From Rarobacter incanus (GTDB lineage: Bacteria; Actinomycetota; Actinomycetes; Actinomycetales; Cellulomonadaceae): a DNA stretch of 64,000 nt. The notes below the pieces were generated by a model that did not search any database, had not been told where the DNA came from, and was given only the letters and a program-made list of their open reading frames with translations. Every line of letters begins with the position of its first letter. Position 1 is the stretch's first letter. The stretch is from assembly GCF_006715765.1 (NCBI RefSeq), contig NZ_VFNV01000001.1, forward strand, positions 124,001 through 188,000, given 5' to 3'. Shown here in pieces: positions 43,763-54,200 of the stretch. The translations under genes were made by a program, and so were the position numbers.

Positions 43763-44353
43763 ATCAGCGAGCCGCGTATCAACGATCGCATTCGCGTTCC
43801 GGAGGTTCGACTTGTCGGTCCGGGTGGCGAGCAAGTTGGGGTAGTCCGCATCGAGGTTGCACTCAACCTTGCGCAAGAGGCCGACTTGGATCTTGTGGAG
43901 GTTGCGCCGGATGCCCGCCCACCGGTTGTCAAACTGATGGATTATGGCAAATTCAAGTACGAATCGGACATGAAGGCTCGCGAGGCAAGGCGAAACCAGG
44001 CCAACACGCAACTTAAAGAGATTCGGTTCCGCCTCAAGATCGACGACCACGACTATGAGACCAAGAAAGGTCACGTAGTGCGGTTCCTTTCGGCAGGCGA
44101 CAAGGTCAAGACGATGATCATGTTCCGCGGCCGCGAGCAGTCACGTCCGGAAATGGGTGTACGGCTATTGCAGCGCCTCGCCGACGACGTGGCTGAGTTC
44201 GGGACCGTTGAATCGATGCCGAAGCAGGACGGACGCAATATGGTGATGGTGATCGCCCCGACCCGCAAGAAGGCAGACACGAAGGCGGAGCAACGCCGTG
44301 CGAAGCCGACCCGCGAGATGGCCAGCGGGGCCGAATCGACCCCCGCCTCATAG
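43763..44353 (+). CDS. infC: Translation initiation factor IF-3 (ATC start)
   Basis: Binds the 30S subunit and checks the initiator tRNA and start codon. From 43763 the protein has 196 residues: N-domain [19 protein letters not shown], linker [21 protein letters not shown] and C-domain [23 protein letters not shown] with [20 protein letters not shown] place the start at ATC 43763: GTGAGGAG ends six bases before it and the protein begins where IF3 homologues begin. The only in-frame ATG upstream (43733) lacks a ribosome site and adds non-conserved residues. AUU/AUC starts let IF3 repress its own translation, as known for E. coli. First gene of infC-rpmI-rplT. Confidence 0.93.
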   Translation: MSEPRINDRIRVPEVRLVGPGGEQVGVVRIEVALNLAQEADLDLVEVAPDARPPVVKLMDYGKFKYESDMKAREARRNQANTQLKEIRFRLKIDDHDYETKKGHVVRFLSAGDKVKTMIMFRGREQSRPEMGVRLLQRLADDVAEFGTVESMPKQDGRNMVMVIAPTRKKADTKAEQRRAKPTREMASGAESTPAS

Positions 44354-44370
44354 AGAGTTTTACCGTAGCG

Positions 44371-44420
44371 TCGATCGCAAACGATCGAGCGCAAACACGT
44401 TCCCGGCCGCGGCCGGGAAC
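44371..44420. repeat. Two palindromes between infC and rpmI
   Basis: TCGATCG/CGATCGA with a 4-base loop (44371-44388) and a perfect 22-base palindrome (44399-44420; left half GTTCCCGGCCG). No T-tract. They may modulate the ratio of rpmI to infC message by processing or partial termination. Confidence 0.6.
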
Positions 44421-44444
44421 CTGACCCGAGGAGAGACGGCAGCC

Positions 44445-44639
44445 ATGCCGAAGAACAAGACGCACTCCGGTGCCAAGAAGCGGTTCCGTACGACCGGTAG
44501 CGGAAAGATCATGCGCGAGCAGGCGAACAAGCGTCACCTGTTGGAGCACAAGTCGTCACGCCGCACCCGCCGCATCAGCATGGACCAGGTAGTTTCTGCA
44601 GCCGACGCCCCCAAGATCAAAAAACTGCTCGGCAAGTGA
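44445..44639 (+). CDS. rpmI: 50S ribosomal protein bL35
   Basis: A 64-residue, very basic large-subunit protein; [20 protein letters not shown] at the start and KHLLEHKS-type [14 protein letters not shown] in the middle are diagnostic. The length matches the family. GAGGAGAG lies before the ATG at 44445; the frame is open farther upstream but not conserved. Between infC and rplT, the standard order. Confidence 0.97.
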   Translation: MPKNKTHSGAKKRFRTTGSGKIMREQANKRHLLEHKSSRRTRRISMDQVVSAADAPKIKKLLGK

Positions 44640-44701
44640 GACTCGCGGCTTTGCCGCACAGCTAACAAACGTATTGAACCCCTAACTGCAAGGAGCATCA
44701 C

Positions 44702-45085
44702 GTGGCACGCGTGAAGCGGGCTGTAAACGCCCAAAAGAAGCGTCGTTCAACCCTCGAGCGGGCAAGCGGATACCGCGGCCAGCGCTCGCGCCTGTACCGG
44801 AAGGCGAAGGAGCAGGTCACACACTCGCTCGTTTACGCCTACCGCGACCGCAAGGCGCGCAAGGGTGACTTCCGCAAGCTGTGGATCCAGCGCATCAACG
44901 CCGCAGCTCGCGCCGAGGGCCTGACGTACAATCGTTTCATCCAGGGCCTGAAGGCCGCCGAGGTTGAGGTCGACCGTCGCGTCCTGGCCGAGATCGCCGT
45001 TTCGGACCCCGCCGCTTTCAAGGCGCTTGTCGAGGTCGCGAAGAAGGCTCTACCCGAAGACGTGAACGCGCCGAAGGCAGCCTGA
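44702..45085 (+). CDS. rplT: 50S ribosomal protein bL20
   Basis: Assembly-initiating large-subunit protein. The 127 residues begin [20 protein letters not shown] and continue with [19 protein letters not shown] and [30 protein letters not shown]-type sequence, all typical. GTG start with AAGGAGCATCAC upstream. In several bacteria L20 represses the infC operon through its leader; that is possible here but not shown. Followed by a 20-bp hairpin. Confidence 0.98.
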   Translation: MARVKRAVNAQKKRRSTLERASGYRGQRSRLYRKAKEQVTHSLVYAYRDRKARKGDFRKLWIQRINAAARAEGLTYNRFIQGLKAAEVEVDRRVLAEIAVSDPAAFKALVEVAKKALPEDVNAPKAA

Positions 45086-45094
45086 TCGTCCACG

Positions 45095-45139
45095 GCATGC
45101 GGGGGTCGCACCGATTCGGTCGGTGCGACCCCCGCATGC
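45095..45139 (+). terminator. 20-bp perfect hairpin after rplT
   Basis: Left arm 45095-45114 (GCATGCGGGGGTCGCACCGA) is exactly complementary to 45120-45139, with a 5-base loop. No T-tract follows, so it is either a GC-type terminator, as often seen in actinobacteria, or an RNA-stabilising end. It closes infC-rpmI-rplT; about 110 bases to the next gene. Confidence 0.8.
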
Positions 45140-45255
45140 GTTGGTGAAGCAGCGCTGCTGTCTCCCGTCGGGTAGCGCCGCTGTCGTGGGTCGAGTAGCG
45201 ACGTGGCGCGTATCGAGACCAGTGGCCGCCGGCTTGCCAGGAAGAGAGACTATAG

Positions 45256-46098
45256 ATGCCCACAAATCACGATCGCCCCGAGATAACCAACGTCAATAGC
45301 GACCGGGTGCGCGCCGTTCGGCATTTGACCTCCAGGTCGGGACGACAGCGCGCGGGCCTATTCGTCGTCGAAGGTCCCCAGGGCGTGCGCGAGGCGATTG
45401 CCCACGCCGCAGATCGCGTCCGGGACGTCTACATCACCGCGGAAGCCGCGGGCAGGTACCCGCGCATGGTGGCAGATGCGCGGGCCGCGGCGGGGGTGTT
45501 TGTTCACGCCGTTTCGACCCAGGTTGCCAATGCCATGAGCGCCGACGCGCAGGGTGTCATCGCCGTCGCGGACCGTGCTCCCTACACACCCCGGCAGGAC
45601 GCATTGGCAGAGCTGGATGGGCTCGCACGCGGGGGCGCGCGCATGATCGCGATACTCCATCAGGTTCGCGATCCCGGCAATGCCGGTGCCGTCATCCGGG
45701 CCGCCGACGCGGCAGGTGCGGACGCAGTGGTGGTGACCGAACACTCGGTCGAGTTGACGAACCCGAAGGTGGTCCGCTCGACCGCCGGCTCCCTGTTCCA
45801 CGTGCCGCTGGTGGCGGGCGCACCCCTTGAGGCAGCGGTCGATGTGCTGCGCGCCGCCGGCATGTCGATATTCGCCGCCGACGCCGCGGGAGAACGCCTT
45901 GACGGCCCTGACTTTGCGTGGCGCCTCGCGGCCCCGACCGCCTGGGTTTTCGGCAATGAGGCGCGCGGGTTCTCGGATTCCGAGCGCGACTTGGCGGACC
46001 GCTGCGTTGCGCTTCCGATCTTCGGCGCCGCGGAGTCGCTCAACCTCGCGACCGCCGCCGCGGTGTGCCTGTACGCATCCGCGTTCGCCCAGCACTAG
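45256..46098 (+). CDS. TrmH/SpoU-family RNA 2'-O-methyltransferase
   Basis: SAM-dependent SPOUT methyltransferase acting on rRNA or tRNA ribose. The 280 residues have an N-terminal substrate-binding domain (about 15-100, RQRAGLFVVEGPQGVREAI) and the knotted catalytic domain with motif 1 LHQVRDPGNAGAVIRAADAAG (conserved Asn/Arg, about 135-155), motif 2 WVFGNEARGF (about 231-240) and motif 3 LPIFGAAESLNLATAAAVCLY (about 254-274). The rplT-trmH-pheST order is common in Gram-positives. The specific target is not readable from sequence. GGAAGAGAG precedes the ATG. Confidence 0.9.
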   Translation: MPTNHDRPEITNVNSDRVRAVRHLTSRSGRQRAGLFVVEGPQGVREAIAHAADRVRDVYITAEAAGRYPRMVADARAAAGVFVHAVSTQVANAMSADAQGVIAVADRAPYTPRQDALAELDGLARGGARMIAILHQVRDPGNAGAVIRAADAAGADAVVVTEHSVELTNPKVVRSTAGSLFHVPLVAGAPLEAAVDVLRAAGMSIFAADAAGERLDGPDFAWRLAAPTAWVFGNEARGFSDSERDLADRCVALPIFGAAESLNLATAAAVCLYASAFAQH

Positions 46099-46157
46099 GT
46101 GGGCGCGCGCCGTGCGGGATTGTTTGGGCGCGGCGTTTGGACCATCGGCACCGATTG

Positions 46158-47361
46158 TTAGCGGCCCGCGCGGCGCTCAAGCGCGCGCTTCATGAGCGGG
46201 TATGTTCCGATCACCGCGACAAGCCCACCCGCCGGAATGGCCAGCGCGAGGGTGACGGTTGACGCCTGCGCCGCCCAGCCGATTACGGCCGGACCGGCCA
46301 GCTGTCCCACATAGCCGAAGCTGAGCACGCGCGAGATGGTGATTCCGGCGCTGGTGCCGGGCAGATTTCCGGCAGCGGTGAACAATTGCGGCACGCAGCC
46401 CGCCAACCCCGTCCCCAACAGCGCCCATCCGGCCAACGTCAGGGGCAGCGCGGGCGATGCCACGACCACGGCAAGGCCCGCCGCCCCCACACCAGCGCCA
46501 CCGATCAGGACGGGCAACGCCCCGAGGCGCGCGACGACCGCATCGGTGGCGAATCTTCCCAGCGTCATGGTGCTCGCAAACGCCGCATAGCCCAGTGCCG
46601 ACACCGCATCCGATGCGCCAAATCGGGACGCAACTTGCAGGGCGCTCCAGTCGTTGGCTACCCCCTCCGCCAGCATGAGCAGGAACGCGGCACCGCCCAA
46701 CAAGAGCACGGACGAGGACACGCGCCACTTCGATGCGCGGGGGCCGCGGGAGGTGGCCTCGTCCTTGATCGCGCCACCTGCGCCGTCACGTTCGGGCGCC
46801 GGACTCAGTAGCCGCAGGCAGGCCGCGATCATGACGGCGGCGCCGGCAACGACTGCGAGCAGGATTAGCTGCCACGGCGACCATCCCGCGCGAAAGGAAA
46901 AGAACCCGGCCACCGCTCCTGCGGCCCGCCCACCGAGAACATCGCGTGAAACGCGGCCAGAATCGGGCGCCGGTACGCGCGTTCGACGGCGAGCGCGTGC
47001 GTGTTCATCACGGCATCGAGGGCCCCCATGAAGAACCCGAAGACAGCAAGGGACACGGCCAGCGAGGCGGGCGTGGTGGCGGTCACCGGCAAGAATACGC
47101 AGCTAAGCAGTGCGGCGCCCGCCGCGATGATCAAGGGACGCGAACCGAGCGATCGGCCAGGCCGCCGGCGGCTTGCATGCCCGCGAAACCGGCGCCGCCA
47201 AGGAGCAAAAGCAACGTCCCCAGGCCCCCATCGGTAACGCCGGTGACCTGCTGGACGGCGGGGATGCAAACCACCTACAGCCCCAGAATCAATCCGTTGA
47301 CCGCGAAGACGGCGAAGGTCGCACCGCGCGCGTGGCGCAGTACGTCGGGGATCTCGTGCAT
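46158..47361 (-). pseudogene. MFS transporter, broken by one stop and two frameshifts
   Basis: Remnant of a 12-helix major facilitator transporter of the YbjJ-like type. Reading from the ATG at 47361: MHEIPDVLRHARGATFAVFA then NGLILGL, an in-frame TAG at 47277-47275, continuing VVCIPAVQQVTGVTDGGLG to GGLADR, where the frame shifts near 47150. The second frame carries PLIIAAGAALLSCVF to AAFHAMFSVGG, and a further shift near 46930 leads to the C-terminal half (AGFFSFRAGWSPWQLILLAV to the end at 46158), which is a clean 251-residue open frame with six helices. Homology is continuous across all three frames, so decay is recent, or the assembly has errors. Divergent from pheS. Confidence 0.85.
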
Positions 47362-47462
47362 GGATCTCCCTTGCTGAAGGCCGTCTCGCGGGACTTTCAT
47401 TAGGCTAACAATCGCGCGTCGGGAAGGGGGCGGCTCGTCGGCGATTTAGAATGGTGAATTGA

Positions 47463-48568
<1,106 letters not shown>

Positions 48569-48569
<1 letters not shown>

Positions 48570-51157
48570 TGCCCTACGTAATCAAGGAATGGCTCTCGCA
48601 ATACGTGCCCGTTCCCGCGGACGCCACGATGGAACAGATCGCGGCGGATTTGGTGAGCGTCGGTTTGGAAGAAGAGGCAATACACACCTCGGGTGTGACG
48701 GGGCCGGTGGTTTTTGGACGAGTGCTCTCCCTTGTTCCGGAGCCGCAGAAGAACGGCAAGACCATCAACTGGTGCCAGGTCGATGTCGGCGTCCACAACG
48801 TCACCGACGAAAGCGGCGTCCCCTCGATCCCGCGCGGGATAGTGTGCGGCGCCCACAATTTCGCCGCGGGCGACCTGGTTGTGGTTTCGCTCCCCGGCGC
48901 AGTGTTGCCCGGTGGCTTCGCGATAGCCGCGCGAAAGACCTACGGGCACGTTTCGGACGGCATGATCTGCTCCGCCCGCGAACTGGGGATCGGCGAGGAC
49001 CACGCGGGGATCATCGTGTGGAGCCGGGGCGCGGAGCCATCCGATTCCGACCCCGCGCCCGGTTCGGACGCGCTGGGGCCGCTGGGACTGGCGGATGAGG
49101 TCCTGGAAATCAACGTCACCCCGGACCGCGGGTATTGCTTCTCGATGCGCGGGATTGCGCGTGAATACGCCCTCGCGACCGATCGCGCATTCGCAGATCC
49201 GGGCTTGGCCCAGGCGCCATTGCCGACTGCAACCGCAGACGGTTTCGACGTGCGCGTTCTCGATGATGCGCCGATTCACGCAACGGTTGGGTGCGACAGG
49301 TTCGTTACGCGGATTGTGCGCGGTATCGATCCCCACGCGCAGACGCCTGAATGGATGGCCAAGCGCCTCAAGCAAGCCGGGATGCGACCAATTTCGTTGG
49401 CTGTCGATGTCACCAACTACGTGATGCTGGACCTGGGGCAGCCGCTGCATGCCTACGATCTGGACCACGTAAGCTCGCCGATCGTTGTGCGCCGCGCGCT
49501 GCCCGGCGAGGTTCTTACAACTCTCGACGATGTCGCCCGCAAGCTCGATTCCGAAGACCTTCTCATAGCGGATTCCCCCGATGGCGACGAAGGGTCGAGA
49601 GTACTCGGGATCGCCGGAGTCATGGGGGGAGCGTCCAGCGAAGTCACGGACAATACCCGTGACATTCTGATCGAAGCGGCGCACTTTGACGCAGTTTCTG
49701 TGGCGCGTTCGTCGCGGCGTCACAAGATCCCTTCCGAAGCGGCAAAGCGCTTCGAGCGCGGTGTGGATCCGCAGCTGGCGCCGGTGGCCGCGCAGCGCGT
49801 GGTCGACCTACTTGTCGAGTATGGCGGCGGTGTGGCCGATAGCGCGGTCAGCGATTTGGACAACGTCGCCGCCACCGCGGTCATCGAAATGGCAGCATCC
49901 GAACCGCAACGACTTACCGGGGTGGCTTACACCCGGACGCAAATCACCTCGGTTCTGGCGGCGATCGGATGCTCGGTAGAAGGGGACCGGGACTCGTCCT
50001 CCGTGCTGCTCGTGACGCCTCCCTCGTGGCGTCCCGACCTTGCTACCCCCGCCGACCTGGTCGAAGAGATCGCCAGGATCGTCGGCTACGACGCGATCGA
50101 ACCGGTACTCCCGACAGCGCCCGCGGGCCGCGGTCTCACGCCTGCGCAACGACTCCGCAGATCGGTGGCGCGCACGCTAGCGGAGCGTGGACTGACCGAG
50201 GTCCTGACGTATCCGTTCGTGGCCACCGAGGTGCACGATGTGCTGGGAGAGGACCCCGACGATGGGCGTCGGTCGGCGGTGCGCCTCGTTAACCCGTTGG
50301 CGGACGACCGGCCCGAACTGCGAACTTCCATCCTCGCCACGCTCGTGGAGGCCGCGAAACGCAACATCGGTCGCGGCATCGACGACCTGGCGATCTACGA
50401 ATCGGGCCTGGTGTTCCTGCGGGGGACCAGCACCCTGGAGGCGCCTTCCTTGCCGGGGGCGGCGCGGCCAGGCGACGAATCGCTTGAGGCACTCGCGGCA
50501 GCCGTGCCCGCACAGCCGCGGCACGTAGCCGGGATCTTTGCGGGGAAAATCGAACGGGCCGGATGGTGGGGCCCAGGTCGGGTCGCCGACTGGACGGATG
50601 CGCTGGGCGCGGCCCTCGACGTTGTCGACGCGGCGGGGCTAGCAGTCCAGGTGTCAGCGGCCGAGATGGCACCGTTCCACCCGGGCCGTTGCGCCGCGCT
50701 GGCAATTGACGAGGCGACCGGCGCGGGTGCCACCATCGTTGGCTATGCGGGCGAGTTGCATCCGAAGGTGTTGGCGCGGCTCGGGCTGCCCGCGCGATGC
50801 GTAGCGTTCGAGATCGATCTCGATGCGCTGTGCGCGCAAGCCGATGACTCCGCGGTGCAGGCCGAACCCGTATCGACCTTCCCGGTCACCAAGGAAGATC
50901 TGGCCCTGGTGGTCCCGGAGGACCTGCCCGCGGAGGCCGTTGCGGCGGCACTGCGTGTGGGCGGCGGGGATCTGGTGGAGTCGGTGCGACTCTTCGATGT
51001 TTACCGCGGGGAGCAACTGGGCGAGGGCAAGAAATCACTCGCCTTTGCGCTGCGGCTGCGGGGCACCGATCGGACCCTGACGGCGGAAGATGCCGCCAGG
51101 GTGCGAAACTCCGCGATCAAGGCGGCAGGGGTCATCGGCGCGGAGTTGCGAGCCTAG
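48569..51157 (+). CDS. pheT: Phenylalanine-tRNA ligase beta subunit
   Basis: Structural and editing subunit. The 862 residues show the N-terminal MPYVIKEWLSQYVPVP, an EMAP-type tRNA-binding fold (about 40-165, with CGAHNFAAGDLVVVSLPGAV and VSDGMICSARELGIGEDH), the B3/B4 editing domain (about 225-400, ISLAVDVTNYVMLDLGQPLHA), B5 (about 430-510), the catalytic-like module (RIVGYDAIEPVLPTAPAGRG) and a C-terminal ferredoxin-fold anticodon domain (about 765-860, VSTFPVTKEDLALVVPEDLP). Start fixed by the TGATG overlap with pheS. A short CCTAGG-GAA-CCTAGG hairpin overlaps its stop. Confidence 0.97.
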
Positions 51158-51286
51158 GGAACCTAGGCCTCACCTCGATGCGGGCGTATAGCGCGTGCAC
51201 TTCAAATCCATTGGTGGTGATGTCCGTACACTGTGGTGCATTGGGACGTTTGTCCCGCTTTCGCGCCGTGGTAAAGGAAGTTTCCG

Positions 51287-54200
51287 ATGGGGTCACGAGT
51301 TAGTGCAAAGATAGCTGGTTTTCGTGGCGTGCGAGCAGCTGCGGTTGCTACCGCTCTCGCGATTGTGGCGACCGCGGGCGTTGTGCTTGCTCCCGCCGCG
51401 CAAGCGGCTGCGGTGGTAATTGACGACTTCAACGGATCGACGCTCGGCACTCGTAACGTAACCGCGTTGCCCGTCCCGGACACGTCCACAACCGCGCCCG
51501 GGACTTTCTCGCAAAGCGGGGGTTTCGGCACCGCCGTCATGGGTGGAAATGGAAACGGAATCGGGGGAGTGCAACTCACCTACGATTTCCCGGCGGGCAA
51601 GGACCTGACCAGCGGTGGCCTGAACAAGCAGTTCTACCTGGAGTTCCAGAGCATCCAACGCCTTCCCAACCCCACCAACTATTCGACGGCGCTGACGGTA
51701 TCGATCAGCGCCCGTGACACCGCGGGCACGACCGGCACCTACAACACGGGAATCAACTCCGGTGTCGGCCAGAACGTGGCGCTGAACCTCGATTGCTCCG
51801 TGAACTCCGTCTGCTTCTCACCGCAACCGAACTTCGCCGCGATCAACCAGGTCACCGTGACGCTCAAGTTCCCGCAGAACAAGGAGTCGGTATCGACGAC
51901 GACGGCGATCCTGGACGTCATCCGCACTACCCCGCTGGGCGGCGCCACGCCCGACGCCCCGGCGGTGAGCTTCGTCGTGCCGACGGCAACCCCGACCTAC
52001 GGCACCCCCGCGACCCCCATCAGCGTCTCCATCCCGGTCTCGACCACGCAGACGATCACCGACCACCTCGCGGCCTCCGAGATATCCCTGACGACGACCG
52101 GCACGGTCAACACCACCGTCGGATCTGTGACGTGGAACTCGTCCACGAAGACCTACGCGGTGTCCCTGACCAACACGACCGGCAACGGGACCATTCAACT
52201 CAAGGTGCCCGCCGGCGCGATCGTTGATTCGTGGGACCAGGGGAACGCGGCTGCTCAATCGACGCCATTTGAATACCGCACGGTGACGCCTCCCGTGTTC
52301 ATCGGACCGGCCAGCTTGATCCTGCTCAAGGGGCAGGCATCGACGGCGGCCGTGACGGCCACGAATAACGGCCCGTCTATCGAATACGCAGTGAGCGGCG
52401 GCTCGCTCCCGGAGGGGATCGCGCTCAATACGGCCACCGGCGCGCTGACGGGAACCCCGACCACGACGGGAATCTGGGCGGTTCAGTTCAGTGCCACGAA
52501 CCTTGGCGGCATCACAACGGCTAACTGCGTCATCATGGTGTACCCCGCGCCGACGTTCACCTCGCCGGACACGGCCGACTTCGCCGTCGGCGCTCCTGGA
52601 AGCTTTGCTATCACGGCAACCGGGCAACCCGCCCCCACCCTCACGTTGGTGTCGGGGTCCGTTCCCGGCCTGACTTTCTCCCCGGGTTCCGGCGGCGCGA
52701 CGCTATCCGGCACGGCGACCACCCCTGGGCTGTACACGCTCACTGTCAACGCCGCGAGTGCCGGCGGAGTCGCCACGCAAACGCTGGCGGTCAGCGTCAC
52801 GAGCAAGGCTCAGTTCATCGCGCCGCCGGCGCAGGTGAGCGCGCAGGTGGGGGAACAGACGTCGATGCAGTTCCCATTCATCGGATACCCCAAGCCGACC
52901 CTGACGATTGGCGGCGACGGTTTGCCCGCCGGACTGACGGCCAGCGTCAGCGATAGTGCGGTCACCATCTCCGGCACCCCTGAAAGCTCCGGGGCGGGGA
53001 TTCGCTCGGTGACGCTGTCGTTGACGAACAGTTCCGGTACGGCGACGCACTCCTTCCAACTCACCGTGGGTAGCCCCGCGGCGATCACCTCCGCAGCGGC
53101 CACGACGGTGACGGTGGGGCAATCGCTGAGTTTCCCCGTGACGGCGACGGGCGTGCCAACCCCCGTGGTGACCGTAACGAATCTGCCGATGGGCTTGACC
53201 TACAACTCCGGCACGGGAGTCATCGGCGGAGCGGTCGCGACCCCCGGCACCTACACCGTGACCGTCACCGCGTCCAACGCCTCCGGGCCCGCGGCAACGC
53301 AGACCCTGACGATCAGGGTGGTGCAGGGTCCGGCGTTCACCAGCCCGGCGGAGGCGCCGTTCCGCACCGGCACGGCGGGCAGCTTCACCGTGACCACCAG
53401 CGGCTACCCGGCCGCGGCGATTTCGTCAGCCGACCAACTGCCCGCCGGGCTCACTCTGACCGACAACGGCGATGGCACGGCCACGATATCCGGCACGCCG
53501 ACGCAGTTCGGACTGTTCATTGTCATGCTCAGCGCCGACAACGGCGACTTCCCGAGCGCGTCGCAGTGGTTGGCGCTCACCATCAACAGAGCCCCGACCG
53601 TCACGGCCTCGGATCAAACCGCGCAGGTCGACAAGGCGACATCGTTCACTATCAACGCCAGCGGCTATCCGGTGCCGACGCTCACGGTGACAGGGCTGCC
53701 CGCGGGGCTGACTGCGTCGACCACGGGATACGGCGGGGTCACCGTGTCGGGGACGCCGGCCAACGGGACGGGAGGGGTGTACACCATCGACGTGACGGCG
53801 AGCAATAGCGTCGACTCGGTCTCCACCTCGCTGACCCTGACGGTGGAACAGCCGCCAGCATTCACCAGCGCTGACGGGGTCACGTTCACGCTCGGCCAGA
53901 GCGCTTCCTTCGCGGTCGCATCCACGGGATACCCGGCCGCCGCGCTCAGCATCAGTGGCACCCTGCCGCAAGGCGTGGACTTTGTCGATGCCGGTGACGG
54001 CAGCGCCACCATCGCGGGTGCGCCCAGTGAGGACGGCGTTTTCCCCATTACGATCACCGCCGACAACGGGATTGGTGACAAAGTCTCCCAATCGTTCACG
54101 CTAACGGTGTTCGGCGACGCGCCGTACACCGGTGATCTGAGCATCGTTGGAGACGGCACGGCGGGCGCGGAGCTGTCGGTGTCGTCGTCGATAGCCGGAA

